Shown here piece after piece: positions 27,101 through 35,700 of a stretch of 64,000 nucleotides of DNA. The translations under genes were made by a program, and so were the position numbers. The notes beneath the pieces are model-generated. The model ran no database searches. It worked only from the letters and a program-made list of their open reading frames with translations, and was not told the origin of the DNA. Within the stretch, counting starts at the first letter, position 1. Each line of letters opens with the position of its first letter. This DNA is from Galaxea fascicularis (lineage: Eukaryota > Cnidaria > Anthozoa > Scleractinia > Euphylliidae), in contig OX419347.1 in the NCBI GenBank assembly GCA_948470475.1, forward strand, positions 15,279,175 through 15,343,174, in the 5' to 3' direction.

Positions 27101-27359
27101 TGCGAGAATCGCCTCACGCGAGGGGAATGGACGCGTGGGGGACGCGTGAAAATAGATGGTAAGTGGTAGTATTTCTCTGAGAGAAAGTAGGATGGATAAA
27201 GCGAGCGAAAATTCTTTCTTAAGTTACATTTTCATCCGCGGTCTCGCTTGTTTTCAGTTGACCGGGCGTCCAGAAGAAGCGTTAGCTCGGGCGATCTTTG
27301 TGGAGTTAAACGACGCCTGGGCGATATTTGAAGAAGAGGGATCAAAGCCGTTGTACTAG
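5059..27359 (+). CDS. GAK: Cyclin-G-associated kinase / auxilin (complete, 25 exons)
   Basis: Exons: 5059-5188, 5352-5413, 6452-6511, 7603-7717, 10110-10252, 10592-10717, 12004-12093, 12653-12788, 12908-13014, 13483-13525, 14989-15127, 16193-16242, 16776-16924, 17274-17396, 17890-18035, 18194-18307, 19802-19882, 19995-20192, 21412-21605, 22234-22794, 23419-24516, 25378-25523, 26392-26520, 26824-26871, 27258-27359. All junctions are GT-AG and phase-consistent; the sum is 4290 nt, 1429 residues plus TAG. Order: Ser/Thr kinase of the NAK family (about 30-323), PTEN-like domain (400-578), C2 (579-735), a disordered clathrin/AP2-binding stretch (736-1288) and a C-terminal J domain (1338-1429). From family knowledge, GAK recruits Hsc70 to uncoat clathrin-coated vesicles and phosphorylates AP2/AP1 mu subunits. 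The protein is somewhat longer than vertebrate GAK, mainly in the linker. The start at 5059 was chosen because it opens the frame leading into the kinase. Confidence 0.95.
5414..6451 (+). other. GAK intron 2 with an inverted-repeat MITE
   Basis: Non-coding. A MITE at about 6010-6180 has arms beginning ATGTTGCAG and inner arms TTTTAACCTAGGTTG. A related decayed copy lies at about 9330-9436. Sequence at 5947-6010 (CTGATTGCAAAGAGTAGGG) also occurs inverted near 2760-2815, so another repeat family is present. Confidence 0.6.
7753..7825. repeat. 73-bp near-perfect hairpin
   Basis: Arms begin ATACAATGCCAAATGGAATT and fold back on each other around an AT-rich centre (TTGTTAATAATTATTATTAAC), with a small bulge. 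It lies 35 bp after GAK exon 4. It could be a short MITE; a small-RNA hairpin is possible but not supported by anything else. Confidence 0.7.
9620..10008. mobile_element. pogo/Tigger-like MITE with TA target duplication
   Basis: Both ends read CAGTCGAACCTCGATTATCC inward, and the flanks are TA at 9618-9619 and 10009-10010. Extra internal copies of the CGATTATCCGGAC motif sit near each end. It is 389 bp long with no transposase. The termini and TA duplication fit pogo/Tigger elements of the Tc1-mariner superfamily. Confidence 0.85.
10718..12003 (+). other. GAK intron 6
   Basis: 1.3 kb with no recognisable gene. It has a short palindrome at 11574-11612 (CATCTTCATATAATAATTAT) and a C-rich stretch near 11750. 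Open frames here are short and lack domain signals. Confidence 0.5.
13526..14988 (+). other. GAK intron 10
   Basis: 1.46 kb. The part at 13570-13690 carries repeated CTTGGAAA/CCTTGAAAA units, with a related stretch at 14110-14160, which looks like a dispersed repeat. Nothing codes. Confidence 0.5.
15382..15879. mobile_element. Inverted-repeat element, GC-rich (AGCCGGCG)
   Basis: The ends read TACAGGGTTCTCCCTAA and, on the other strand, TACAGAGATCTCCGTAA, so they form imperfect inverted repeats. Inside are repeated GTAGCCGGC and GACTAGCCGGCGA blocks. The element sits in GAK intron 11 and carries no transposase. Base composition is much more GC-rich than its surroundings. Confidence 0.6.
15880..15970. 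repeat. Fragment of the TTAACCCTTT-family repeat
   Basis: AGGGTGTTATCTCAATATG, GAGAATTACTGATCAGAT and GGAGTTGAAGGGT match the right end of the copy at 63492-63700. Only the terminal third is present, directly abutting the GC-rich element. Confidence 0.55.
16316..16537. mobile_element. MITE with GGCCCGTTTCTTGAAA ends
   Basis: The left end reads GGGGCCCGTTTCTTGAAAGT; the right end, complemented, reads GGCGCCCGTTTCTCGAAACT. About 220 bp, non-coding, in GAK intron 12 shortly before exon 13. Confidence 0.7.
16776..21605 (+). CDS. GAK: GAK PTEN-like and C2 domain exons (13-19)
   Basis: Exons 13-16 encode the phosphatase-like fold (SPRTYR, then VVVIHCQDGKEASG) and exons 17-19 the C2 domain (NGCRPFIEVYHG, VVYHARSTLGGK). 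The would-be catalytic loop has Cys490, but C+6 is Ala where an active CX5R phosphatase has Arg, so it cannot be a normal phosphatase. This fits the auxilin family, where the domain binds phosphoinositides. Exon 12 (16193-16242) supplies the DLDLSYITSRI lead-in. Confidence 0.9.
17454..17586 (-). mobile_element. 133-bp MITE (copy 1 of the GAGCGTTTTCAC family)
   Basis: Arms start AGAGCGTTTTCACTCGCGTG and, complemented, ATAGAGCATTTCGCATGACG. The whole element, complemented, aligns end to end with the copy at 30071-30207, including the core AATACTTTCTTT. It lies in GAK intron 14. Confidence 0.8.
17599..17790 (+). repeat. Dispersed G/C-homopolymer repeat, copy 1
   Basis: The pattern GAAAATATTCATACCTCCCC, GGTCAATGGAAATTCC, GTATGGAGCTAA, TTGGAATTTCCAGAGG recurs at 37492-37660 and 40568-40690 in the same order and strand. 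Long G and C runs follow the AATTCC blocks. It has no clear inverted ends, so the class is unknown. Confidence 0.65.
19003..19280. repeat. 78-bp tandem repeat, about 3.5 units
   Basis: Units share GAGTAACCTTGATGGGACCT, ATGTTGGTTGATGTTGGCCA and ACAACGTTTGCCTTTACGG. GAGTAACC recurs at about 19028, 19106, 19184 and 19260, giving a period near 78 bp. The first unit is shortened. It is in GAK intron 16. The period is a multiple of three, so the minus strand stays open, but I see no gene. Confidence 0.85.
20247..20415. repeat. Degenerate relative of the 25650-25824 MITE
   Basis: Left part CCATTTCCGAATTCAAGTCT, right part (complemented) GAATTCGAAAATGGCGTGA. Inner CGAGT blocks partly match the better-preserved element at 25650-25824. 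In GAK intron 18. Confidence 0.4.
20815..21190. repeat. (ATC)n microsatellite with a higher-order unit
   Basis: Trinucleotide array of ATC/CAT with ACC variants over about 370 bp in GAK intron 18. The interruption CGTTATCGTTGTCATT occurs at 20838, 20901, 20949 and 21015 and is followed alternately by GTC and ACC, so a unit of about 111-114 bp has itself been doubled. All three plus frames are open across it because of the repeat; none is a gene. Confidence 0.92.
22234..24516 (+). CDS. GAK: GAK clathrin/AP2-binding linker exons (20-21)
   Basis: Two large exons encode a low-complexity acidic and Ser-rich chain. Exon 20 has clathrin-box-like motifs (DLFNL, SLFNLDD, DLLNL twice). Exon 21 has five DPF motifs (LFDPFG, AFDPFS, VFDPFG, DFDPFG, TDPFAD) plus DLF/DLLG repeats, the standard ligands for the AP2 alpha-ear and clathrin terminal domain. 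The function is inferred from these short motifs and from auxilin/GAK precedent. Intron 20, between the two exons, is only 624 bp. Confidence 0.9.
25205..25325. repeat. GGGATACGGGAT short-repeat tract
   Basis: The phrase GGGATACGGGAT occurs three times between 25230 and 25302, flanked by G and C homopolymers. It sits 50-170 bp before GAK exon 22 and is non-coding. Confidence 0.6.
25378..27359 (+). CDS. GAK: GAK C-terminal J-domain exons (22-25)
   Basis: Exon 22 gives the FSDILNAQGF lead segment, exon 23 the helix region WADGKKGNIRALL, exon 24 the helix with VKKWYRKAVLSVHPDK, and exon 25 the last helix LNDAWAIFEEEG ending KPLY-stop. The HPD tripeptide (H1393-D1395) needed to stimulate Hsc70 ATPase is intact. 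The C-terminal position is typical of auxilin/GAK. TAG is at 27357-27359. Introns around exon 24 are short. Confidence 0.95.
25650..25824. mobile_element. MITE with about 60-bp inverted repeats
   Basis: The left arm AGGCCATTTCCGAGTTCACG, GTCTGCCTCCTC, AAGCGAGTCTGAGTGCGAAG is repeated on the other strand at the right end with few changes. The loop is about 50 bp. In GAK intron 22. Confidence 0.85.
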
Positions 27360-27550
27360 AGAATTGTGTAAACTTGTTGTGTGATTGAGTTGTAAATGAT
27401 TGCATTTAACTGGTGCAGTCCACACGATGTAAAATTCAGGCAAGGGAGCTAGCAGACTGCATTATAAAAGTTTTGTTCATTAGGGTCATGATTTAGGATT
27501 GGTTTTGCGGCACAACGAATAGTAGGAATCAATTTGTTTATTTGGATGGT

Positions 27551-27890
27551 CACATTTGAGGGTTTCATCCATAGACTCGAACGTTAGGACCACGTTGTAC
27601 AGCAAAATAAACAGCACCACAGGAAAGTACTGCTCAGTATATTTTATTTGAATAGTCACACAGTGATTTCATCCACAGACACAAACGTTGGAAACACCTT
27701 GTACAGCATAATAAACAGCACCACAAGAAAGTACTGCTCAGTAGCTTTCATGTGAATGGTCACACTTTAGGATTTCGCTCATAATCTCGAACGTGAAAAC
27801 CACCTTGCACAGCATAGCTAACAACACCACACGAACATACTGCTCAGTACCTTTTATTTGAATGTTAACACTTTAGGATTTTATCCACTC
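27551..27890. repeat. 105-bp tandem repeat at the GAK 3' end
   Basis: Units begin CACATTTGAGG or CACACTTTAGG, continue TTTCATCCA, AGCA-AATAAACAGCACCAC and end AGTACTGCTCAGTA. Starts near 27551, 27657, 27761 and 27866 give a period of 104-106 bp and a little over three copies. Each unit carries an AATAAA-like hexamer, so it may supply GAK polyadenylation signals. A diverged relative lies at 54250-54450. Confidence 0.88.
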
Positions 27891-29021
27891 CTCGTAATAA
27901 CAAAATTTCGCCTTCGTTGTCCGAATCAGAGGTAAAACCATATTTGGAAGTGAATTTCTTCCCCCACCCCACCCCTCCTATGCCCTAAAATATAGACCTG
28001 CGAATCTTGCGCGCAAAAATTCTTCCGATAAAAGGCCTTCCTCCCCCCCCCCCCCTCCCCCTCCCCCCTCTCCCTTTCCGTCAATATAAACCAATGAAAA
28101 CATTGAAAGCTAGGATCAAGTTATTTTTAGAGTTAACAAAAGTAGCCGGGACTGCTTAGCTTCAAATGCGAATTACTGAAGTAAAATGAAAGTTTTTAAT
28201 TAATAAAAGTGGCGGAGTTTTACTGACTTTAATTCCAATGCCGGTAGTGATTTCACTGGCTGCTTCGGCTGATTTTCCAGTCAAATTTCCGAAGCCATCC
28301 CGTCTTTTCACTCCAGAGCCGAAATTAAGCTCAAATTTTTACGTCAGTTCTTTATTGCGGGGAATAAACTAAACAACTGGTTATAACTCATCCGGCGAAT
28401 GTTGTGAGATCTCAATTGACATCTGTCTACAATCTCGTTGACGAACATCAGTGACTAAACCCTTGAGAAATATGACACTTTGTAAGCGAGAGATTTGACT
28501 AGTAAGTCGCCCCCACTGATCATGAGGTGTCTGTGCCTTCTCAATTTTGACATGCGCGTCACTAGAACACGCGGAGATTGATGGCAAAGACATATAATAA
28601 CCAAGGAAAATCTGGTTTGTTAGTAAAGAAAAGCCTCGCGTTTTGCCAAAAACTAATTACTTCCTCGTAGATTTTATTTTTTTTCGGTAGCTTAATTTTA
28701 TGTTAGGAGAAACGAGAGAAAACCAGAGCTTTCACAATGAGTATTTATACCGTGCCATAGAAAGTGATACAGCCAATCATAATGCAGGAAAGCCGTTGTA
28801 TATTTGTCGGTATTCCACCGAACCTTCCCGTCATGCACTGTATCGATTATGTAGGGCCTAGTATTATCTATGACATGGTATAAAATAGTTATGCAAGGCT
28901 TTCTCGTGATTGACGATGGAATATCCCATTTTTCACTTGTATTTTTTTTGCATGCAAACGAGCCAGTACAAGTACGAGTGGAATATTCCATGTTATAACA
29001 CTCAAAAGCATTGCATAACTG

Positions 29022-29523
29022 CAGGGGCGTAGCCAGGGGCGCTTTCCATTTACACGAAAACCCCGGAAATTCTGGTTGGAAAATCAAATGGTACATATCA
29101 TTCCATTTGGAACGTTTCAGAAATAATGGACCATCAGCTTAATCAATGTACTTTTTCTGTTCCTTCTTAGTCCACAAATTATACTAGTACATTTTGTGGC
29201 TTATCCATTTTGTATTTGAACAAGCTGCAGCATTGAATATTTAAACCTAAAATTTCCACCCGGACGGATCCTGTAAATGGAAAGCGCCCCAGGACTTCTA
29301 GGAGGGGCGTTCCAAATTGGTTCCAACGAAAACGGTTGGTCTAAAATCCTTACATTGCGTACGTACAAATAGATACCACAATGACGTTCACTGTACTTAT
29401 TGTAAGCATAGAACAAAACGAAGAATTTCAGGAATCGAGAGTCCATTACACTCTTGCTCGGATAAAATTACTGTTAAAAATAGGCGCGAGAACCCCTGGA
29501 ACCCTCCCCTGGCGACACCCCTG
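29022..29523. mobile_element. CAGGGGCGTAGCC-type MITE with nested element
   Basis: Outer ends read CAGGGGCGTAGCCAGGGG and, complemented, CAGGGGTGTCGCCAGGGG. Inside, 29034-29291 has its own inverted ends (AGGGGCGCTTTCCATTTAC), so one short element seems to sit within another. Non-coding. Confidence 0.65.
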
Positions 29524-29832
29524 CAGTAACTGATATGTACGTCAAACACTTTGGTACACTTGATTTTAGATTGTAAGCCTCTGTTATTAGTAAGGGCACA
29601 AAAAATAATATACCTGGGTTTGAAATTAAATTAATAGACTCTGGAGCACTTTCTTGTCCGTAAATTCCGTGGGTCAGACAACTTGACTGATTTTAAGCCT
29701 TGGTGACTAAACGGTTTCTACTAGATGTAAAATGAGATGGAATAAACGAAAGGACAGTGAAATGTGAATGCTAACAGCTAAGAGTGTGTATTTTCATGAA
29801 TGGGAATATTTGCAATCATATATTTATGCGTA

Positions 29833-29862
29833 TTAACCCTTTAACCCCTGAGGGGTCTCCCT

Positions 29863-29896
<34 letters not shown>

Positions 29897-29933
29897 GAAA
29901 TCTATAAAGTCACTCTTAGGGAGGAAAGGGTTA
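29833..29933. mobile_element. Short MITE, TTAACCCTTT ends
   Basis: Ends TTAACCCTTTAACCCCTGAG and, complemented, TTAACCCTTTCCTCCCTAAG. About 100 bp with an internal match to other TTAACCCTTT elements only at the ends. Confidence 0.6.
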
Positions 29934-29971
29934 AATCGTCGCTGTTATGGACACTACTTGAGCAAGTCAAA

Positions 29972-30055
29972 TATACGATTTTAGCTCAATTGGTATCGCA
30001 GAGGTCATGGGTTCGACTCCTGCACAAACCGGTTTTTTTTTTTTTTTTTTTTTTA
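29972..30055 (+). mobile_element. tRNA-like SINE head with poly-T
   Basis: TTTAGCTCAATTGGTA matches an A box and GGTCATGGGTTCGACTCC a B box, only about 14 bp apart, so the anticodon arm is deleted. A run of more than 20 T follows, which would stop RNA polymerase III. It is not a functional tRNA. Confidence 0.6.
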
Positions 30056-30070
30056 CGCTTTATTTTCACT

Positions 30071-30207
30071 ATAGATCGTTTTCACGTGACGTCATGTTGG
30101 TGCACAAGGTTAACCCTCTGGAAATTGAACTCTATTTTTATACAAATACTTTCTTTTGTTTCATTGAACAAATATGGCTGTTGGTCACGTGACTGAAAAC
30201 GCTCTAT
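30071..30207 (+). mobile_element. 137-bp MITE (copy 2 of the GAGCGTTTTCAC family)
   Basis: Ends ATAGATCGTTTTCACGTGAC and, complemented, ATAGAGCGTTTTCAGTCACG. It aligns along its full length with the complement of 17454-17586. Confidence 0.8.
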
Positions 30208-31792
30208 TGCTCAAGAAGTGCTCATGACTACGATGATCACTAACATCGTTAGGGTGTATTTTGCGTTGCAGATTCCATTACGTTACTTTACGTTACGTTA
30301 CGTTATGGTTCGTTATGTTGACACTTCATTGTTCATACCAAAGTCTGGATCCCCCGCGATGATTCGTTACGTCAAGAACGGCAAGGGAACGATATTTCTG
30401 CTCACCAGCTTCGGAGGCATTTCTCTCACCCCCGTCCTCCTAATTTTCGCTCGCTCATCAATTTCCGCTCCCGCAATGTGGACCTCTTCGTTCATAGAGA
30501 ACGTGGATTTGCGTACTTACTCCTCCCCAGGCTCAACAAGTTACAATAATTAGTTAGTCTCAATGTTGTGTTGGGGAGGGGAGGGGAGGTGCGTATTTGC
30601 CCAAATACTGACGTTGATCCGAGAACGCTTGCAACGCCTTTCTCGAGTCAAAGGTGCAAAGGATGTACAATTTGTTCTGTTGTTTACTTGATGACTTACA
30701 AATGCAACCCTTCAACAAAGATTCCTGGAGACAATCTGATTTTTGATTGGCCATTCTGGTCACAAGTGAGACAGCCAGGACTCGCACCATACCATGTCCC
30801 CCCCCCCCCCCCCCCCACCACACACACACATAACCTGGGGACGAAGTGATTCCCTTGAATCTGTTCGTGCAATGACATGGACATGTCTGGCACTGACGCA
30901 AATGAAACAGTGAAAGTAAACTCCCCAAAACACCAACGAAAGTTGTTTATTTCTCACTAGTTTCCCTTCATGTTTTGCAGTCTCAGTTGATCTAACAAAA
31001 CAACTGATTCATGTTCGTGAAGAACAACTGTTCAAATCTATTGACACACGTTTACTCTGTAATTATTATATTGCTATGCCCTTATTTAAAAACATCTCAC
31101 TGTGTGTGAACTTATTTTTCTTTAAATTAATCACAAGCGAGTTATCAAAGAACAATGTTTTTATTTTTATTTATTGTTTAATTGTTTTCTTTCTAATCCC
31201 CGAACACAAACCAGAAAGGAGCGTCGGTATTAATTTCAAGTAAAGTTGATGCGCTTCTTCTAAAAGTATTCTTCTCTACGACCCTTCTAACACCTAGAGG
31301 AACTGTGACATATGAGAAGTGTTACGTTATCCAAATGTGGCGTGACACTTGCTTATCGGATGCAATCTATTGGTTCAGGTATTTGTAGTAAGGACAGTGC
31401 GTCGATTGTTTCTCGCAGGTGTGAACACGAAGTAATACAAGACTTGGTAAATTGCAATTTTATGATTTTGATGGATTTTTTAGTCTCGTTTCCATATAAG
31501 GAGTGACGATGATTCAGCCAACTCTCCATGTATAGAATGCGCTTTGGGTTGTCGCTTCCATATAAGGAGTTACAGTGATTCGACGAGTTTTCTGGCTTGG
31601 CCGAGTCATATTTGGGATTGCACTTTGATGGAGTCTTGTTTCCACGAAAGGCACGGCAGTCCCCTTGACGCCTTTTGTTGCCTTCGAACATCTACTGTAG
31701 GGAATGACATTCCGGCGGTGCTTCCTGACATCCACATCAATCTGATGCATATTCAAGACGACCATTGCAGATAAGCTACTGAAAAACAAACA

Positions 31793-32716
31793 TCATACTT
31801 CGACGTGAAAGCACTCTCTCTCGATACTTTCCAGCGACTGACTTGGCCCGTTAATATCGGATCTTAGCGCACACAAATGAGTGTAAATTGTGCTAAAGCG
31901 GGGTCTGCTTGGAGGCAAAATGTCCCAGCATTCCTTCATTAAAACAAATACTCTGTTTGGACAGTCGCTCGGACAAGGTAACAACAGGTGTTCTCGGATA
32001 CGTTCTGTCACTTCTTCGTCAGTGCACCTATCATGAGGCCTAGCACCAAATGAAAAGATCTCCCAGAGTAACACTCCGAAAGACCATATGTCTGTCTCTA
32101 CAGTGAACCTGTAATTTAGGACCCCTTCTGGAGCCATCCAGCGAAGGGGCATAGGGGGCCTATTGCCAGAACGGTGATAGTCATTAAAAAAAGGATTTCT
32201 TGATAAAGCTACGTCTGTAATTTTCACAGTCATACGGGGTCCCACCATGCAGTTACGAGCTGCTATATCGCCATGGATGTAGTTATGTTGAGAGAGGTAA
32301 TTCATTCCCGCAGCAACTTGAATAGCAATCGATAATTGCTCGTGATAAGTCAGAGTATCGGGATCGTCGTCGTCGTCCTCGACCGGGCTCTCTAAAGGGC
32401 AGTTCTCAACCAGGTAATCGCGTAAGGTTCCGCATTCCACGCACTCATATAAAATGCACGTTGGAGGCCCGTTATAGCATACCCCGATAATGGTCATAAC
32501 GTTGGGATGACTAAACTTGGACCAAGTCTCCGCCTGCCTCAAAAAGCTTTCTCGGTAACTTGAGGACGAGCTACTTCGGAGGACTTTGGCGAGGATTGGT
32601 CGCGCTGTTTGTACACCATCTACCTTCTCTACAACCTCGCCTTTGTAAAGTTTGCCAAATTCTCCTTCACCTAGATCTTTTAAGAATCTGACGGTCTCGC
32701 GTCGCATCTCTTTGAT
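31793..32716 (-). CDS. RTK A kinase exon (atypical: HGD, DVA)
   Basis: The whole cytoplasmic kinase, 307 residues, is one exon starting after an AG at 32717 in phase 0. The glycine loop GEGEFG is intact, a lysine follows ILA (VAVK position), and a C-helix Glu is likely in RQAETW. The catalytic loop is YIHGDIAARNC (Arg of HRD replaced by Gly) and the metal-binding loop is KITDVALSR (Phe-Gly of DFG replaced by Val-Ala). The later LRWMAPEG, DIWSFGVLLWEIFSFG and PRF motifs are good tyrosine-kinase matches. A run of acidic residues (EDDDDDPD) is inserted before the catalytic loop. Related ROR kinases read HKD and DLG. Confidence 0.93.
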   Translation of the reverse strand: MKEMRRETVRFLKDLGEGEFGKLYKGEVVEKVDGVQTARPILAKVLRSSSSSSYRESFLRQAETWSKFSHPNVMTIIGVCYNGPPTCILYECVECGTLRDYLVENCPLESPVEDDDDDPDTLTYHEQLSIAIQVAAGMNYLSQHNYIHGDIAARNCMVGPRMTVKITDVALSRNPFFNDYHRSGNRPPMPLRWMAPEGVLNYRFTVETDIWSFGVLLWEIFSFGARPHDRCTDEEVTERIREHLLLPCPSDCPNRVFVLMKECWDILPPSRPRFSTIYTHLCALRSDINGPSQSLESIERECFHVEV

Positions 32717-35700
32717 CTGGGAAAAAAACGACGAAAAGAAATATCAGAACGGTTGAAGAGCATGCAAGGGAACGTCGCAAAGCAAAACGACCATGACCAG
32801 CGCGATAAAAGTGGAGCGCAGAAAACCGAGCAATACGTTTAAAGCCCAGGGGCCAGTTCCTGAGAGGTGTAATAACTCTATTCCAGGGATAAATGTGTCT
32901 TATTTAGTTATTTATCCCTGGAATTGAGTTATTACACCTTTCAGGAACCCGCCCCAGGAAAACCTTTAGCCGGTGTCAGAGGCGGGAAACCATGCAACCG
33001 GACTTAAGCTTCTGTACATTATGCTAGCATTTTCCCGGAAAAATTTTTTTTTTTCCCGAGAAAATAAAACAGAAATTAACTTTTTTAGAGAAAACGAAGA
33101 CTAAAACCGAATACACTGTACTTAGCCTCGTGGATGATTTCGAGGATTAGGGTTTTTTGGCTGTATTTACGAACTTATATACGTTGTTGTTGTTGCTTGC
33201 AACATTTTACGTTTTTGTGTGTGTAAACTTTGAAACTAATTACTGAAAAACCGTATGTATAATGAGCATGGCGCCAAGCCTAAACGGAAAAAAATTCAAC
33301 CGGTTCCAGGGTGACTAAACATACAACAGGTATCGAACGCGGGAAAATATGCAACCGGTGCCTAGTAAGCGCGGGAAAACAAGCAACTGGTTCCAAGCGC
33401 GGGAAACTCTGCACCGCTGCTAGATAACGGCGCAAACACAAACACAAACGTTCACTGAAACACAAAGCCACAAAAAAGACGAACAATTTTCTACCTCCTT
33501 TCACATTCGACGACTTACCGAAGGTTTGCCAACAACAGGCACGAGAGGAGTAGCGGCAGACTGAGCAGCCTGGTACATGATCTGTTTATGACATCTCCAG
33601 CAGACAAAAATCACAACTGAAGAGAACACGATGGCAAACAGAAGACATGGAATCACTGTGTACAGAATACTGACAACTTGTACTGGAGGCGGGTCCTCTG
33701 TTAAACAGAAAGCAAAGAAACTGGTTACAGTGGTACACGGTTGATAGACTTTAACAACTTGGCAAAAAACGATCGCCCGTGTGAGCGAAGTCGCGAGAAA
33801 GACTATTTGAGATGGCATTTGTTTGTAACCATCATCAGAGTCGGGTAAGTTGTGCAACGTAAATAAATGGTACAAATCATTCACTATTAATAATGGTAAT
33901 TGAACTGAGTGGAATGCAGTTTGGTCTGAAATCATACGCGTGATTTCAAAATCAAACGAGCGCGCAGCCCGAGTTCGATTTAAAATCACAAGTTTGATTT
34001 CAGACCAAAATTGCACGACACGAAGTTCAATTACCACTTTATTACACCCATTTTGAAATTACACAGTTTTTTGTCAATATTAACTTGAATGTTTATTTCA
34101 TGTTCACTTTAGGAAGACTGATTTTGAATTTTGATGCGATTTAGAGCAAAATAGCACTGTTGAGAGCCAATCAGATTGCAAGAATAACCAGTGATTTCAA
34201 AATGGGTGTAATAAACCCTTTACACCCTGTATCAGCATATATAATCCCCACACTGTTCTCCATACATTTTCTAAGGTAATGATCAGGAGAATTTGCTAAA
34301 CAATCAACACCTTTGTTTTTTTGTTCCGCACTTCCTTTCTCCTCACAACCTGTTTGATTGGGTAGCTAGTGTTACCTTAAGGAAATGTTGTCTGTATTTC
34401 TCCCCATGGCTTGTAAATTTTATTATTTATCTATTATTATTATTGTGTTGTATGTGTGTGTGTACGTAATTCTGACCCTAATATTGTAATTTATTCTATG
34501 AAATTTGGCTTCCTAAGCTTGTTAGCTCTTTAATTATTTTAGGAACACCCGTTTCGCTTTAATTTTCATTTCATGTAAATTTAATTTCTTAAAGAGTTGT
34601 TGTTGTTGTTGTTACAACCTTTATGCTCCTAGTTTAAAAAAAGACGGAAGTAATTCTTCAGGGAAAACAAAACGTCAAAACAAGATACTGCTACCGTAGG
34701 CATACTAAAAAATTGGCACTACATCATAAAGAGATGGCCAACTTAGAAAAGAAAGAACCTGAAAAATTGAACATGCCCGCACAAAACAAAACTTAGGTTG
34801 TGTATCTCACCACAACGAGGAATGTCACAGTAGTCGAATTCCACATCATCATCTGTAGTAAAACACCAAGGCCTCTTCTTCTGTCCGCCAGGATTTCTAC
34901 AAAAGTTATGCCCCCCGCCAATCTCGGGGTGATCTTCGGGTGATAAGATGTGGAAATGAGGTCTGGTGGAATTCCATGCCTGGCAGGCGTAGCCTTTCTC
35001 AGTAACGCTAACATTTGCATGGAAGTCTTTTCCAGTCCCCGTGTAACAGCCAGTGACCGCTGAAACAAGATCACGATATGCAAAAGACTGATTAAATCAT
35101 TTCCGGTTACGTTATGTCGGCCCAGGCCCTCTCTTGCCGTTTTTTAAATCCCGTTTTCGCGGGTAAATTTGTAAGTATTGCGAGTCAATTACGAGTTATG
35201 CTGGGTGCAGTTACGAGTTTATGAAGAAATATACTGGTGGGCTTCGACACCTTTTCTTTTGGTGTTCTCAGAACATTTTATTTGCGAGGAACGGTATTTG
35301 AAAGTACTTGGTTTTAATTTGACCACCAAAACCTAAAATTCAATTTGACATAGCCCCTTAATGCTTCGATGATATCAGCTGAAATGACTTTACCAACTCG
35401 ACACCAACCTTTCTTGAAATCAGTTTTCTGCGGTTTTTGTATCGTGGGTTCATTAACGCCCAGCTTGATACAATTCCTGCCTTCCTTGGTGCCGCTACGC
35501 GGCAGATCAGAACACACGGGGAAAAGAACCTCCTGCAATCCCTCAATCTCAGATATTTTGTATTCCTTTGAGCAGATGTCCTTACGAAGTACTTCACACT
35601 CCTCATAGCAAATTTCACGCGCCTTTGGCTCAGCTGATGATAGGTCACAGCTTTTAAACTGATAATGGCAAAGAAGGGGTCGGACAAATGGACGGCATCT

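Larger units (their letters stand above)
27360..31792. other. Intergenic region between GAK and RTK A
   Basis: 4.4 kb where two converging genes end (GAK plus, RTK A minus). It holds the 105-bp tandem repeat, C-homopolymer tracts (28048-28060, 30798-30815), nested MITEs at 29022-29523, a small MITE at 29833-29933, a tRNA-like SINE at 29972-30034 and a MITE at 30071-30207. Open frames (for example 28698-29096 minus) overlap repeats and show no domain. Confidence 0.6.

Noticed and set aside
30230..30310. GTTAC-rich tract as telomere-like repeat
   Set aside because: Only a few imperfect TTACGTTACG units; too short and not the animal TTAGGG motif.
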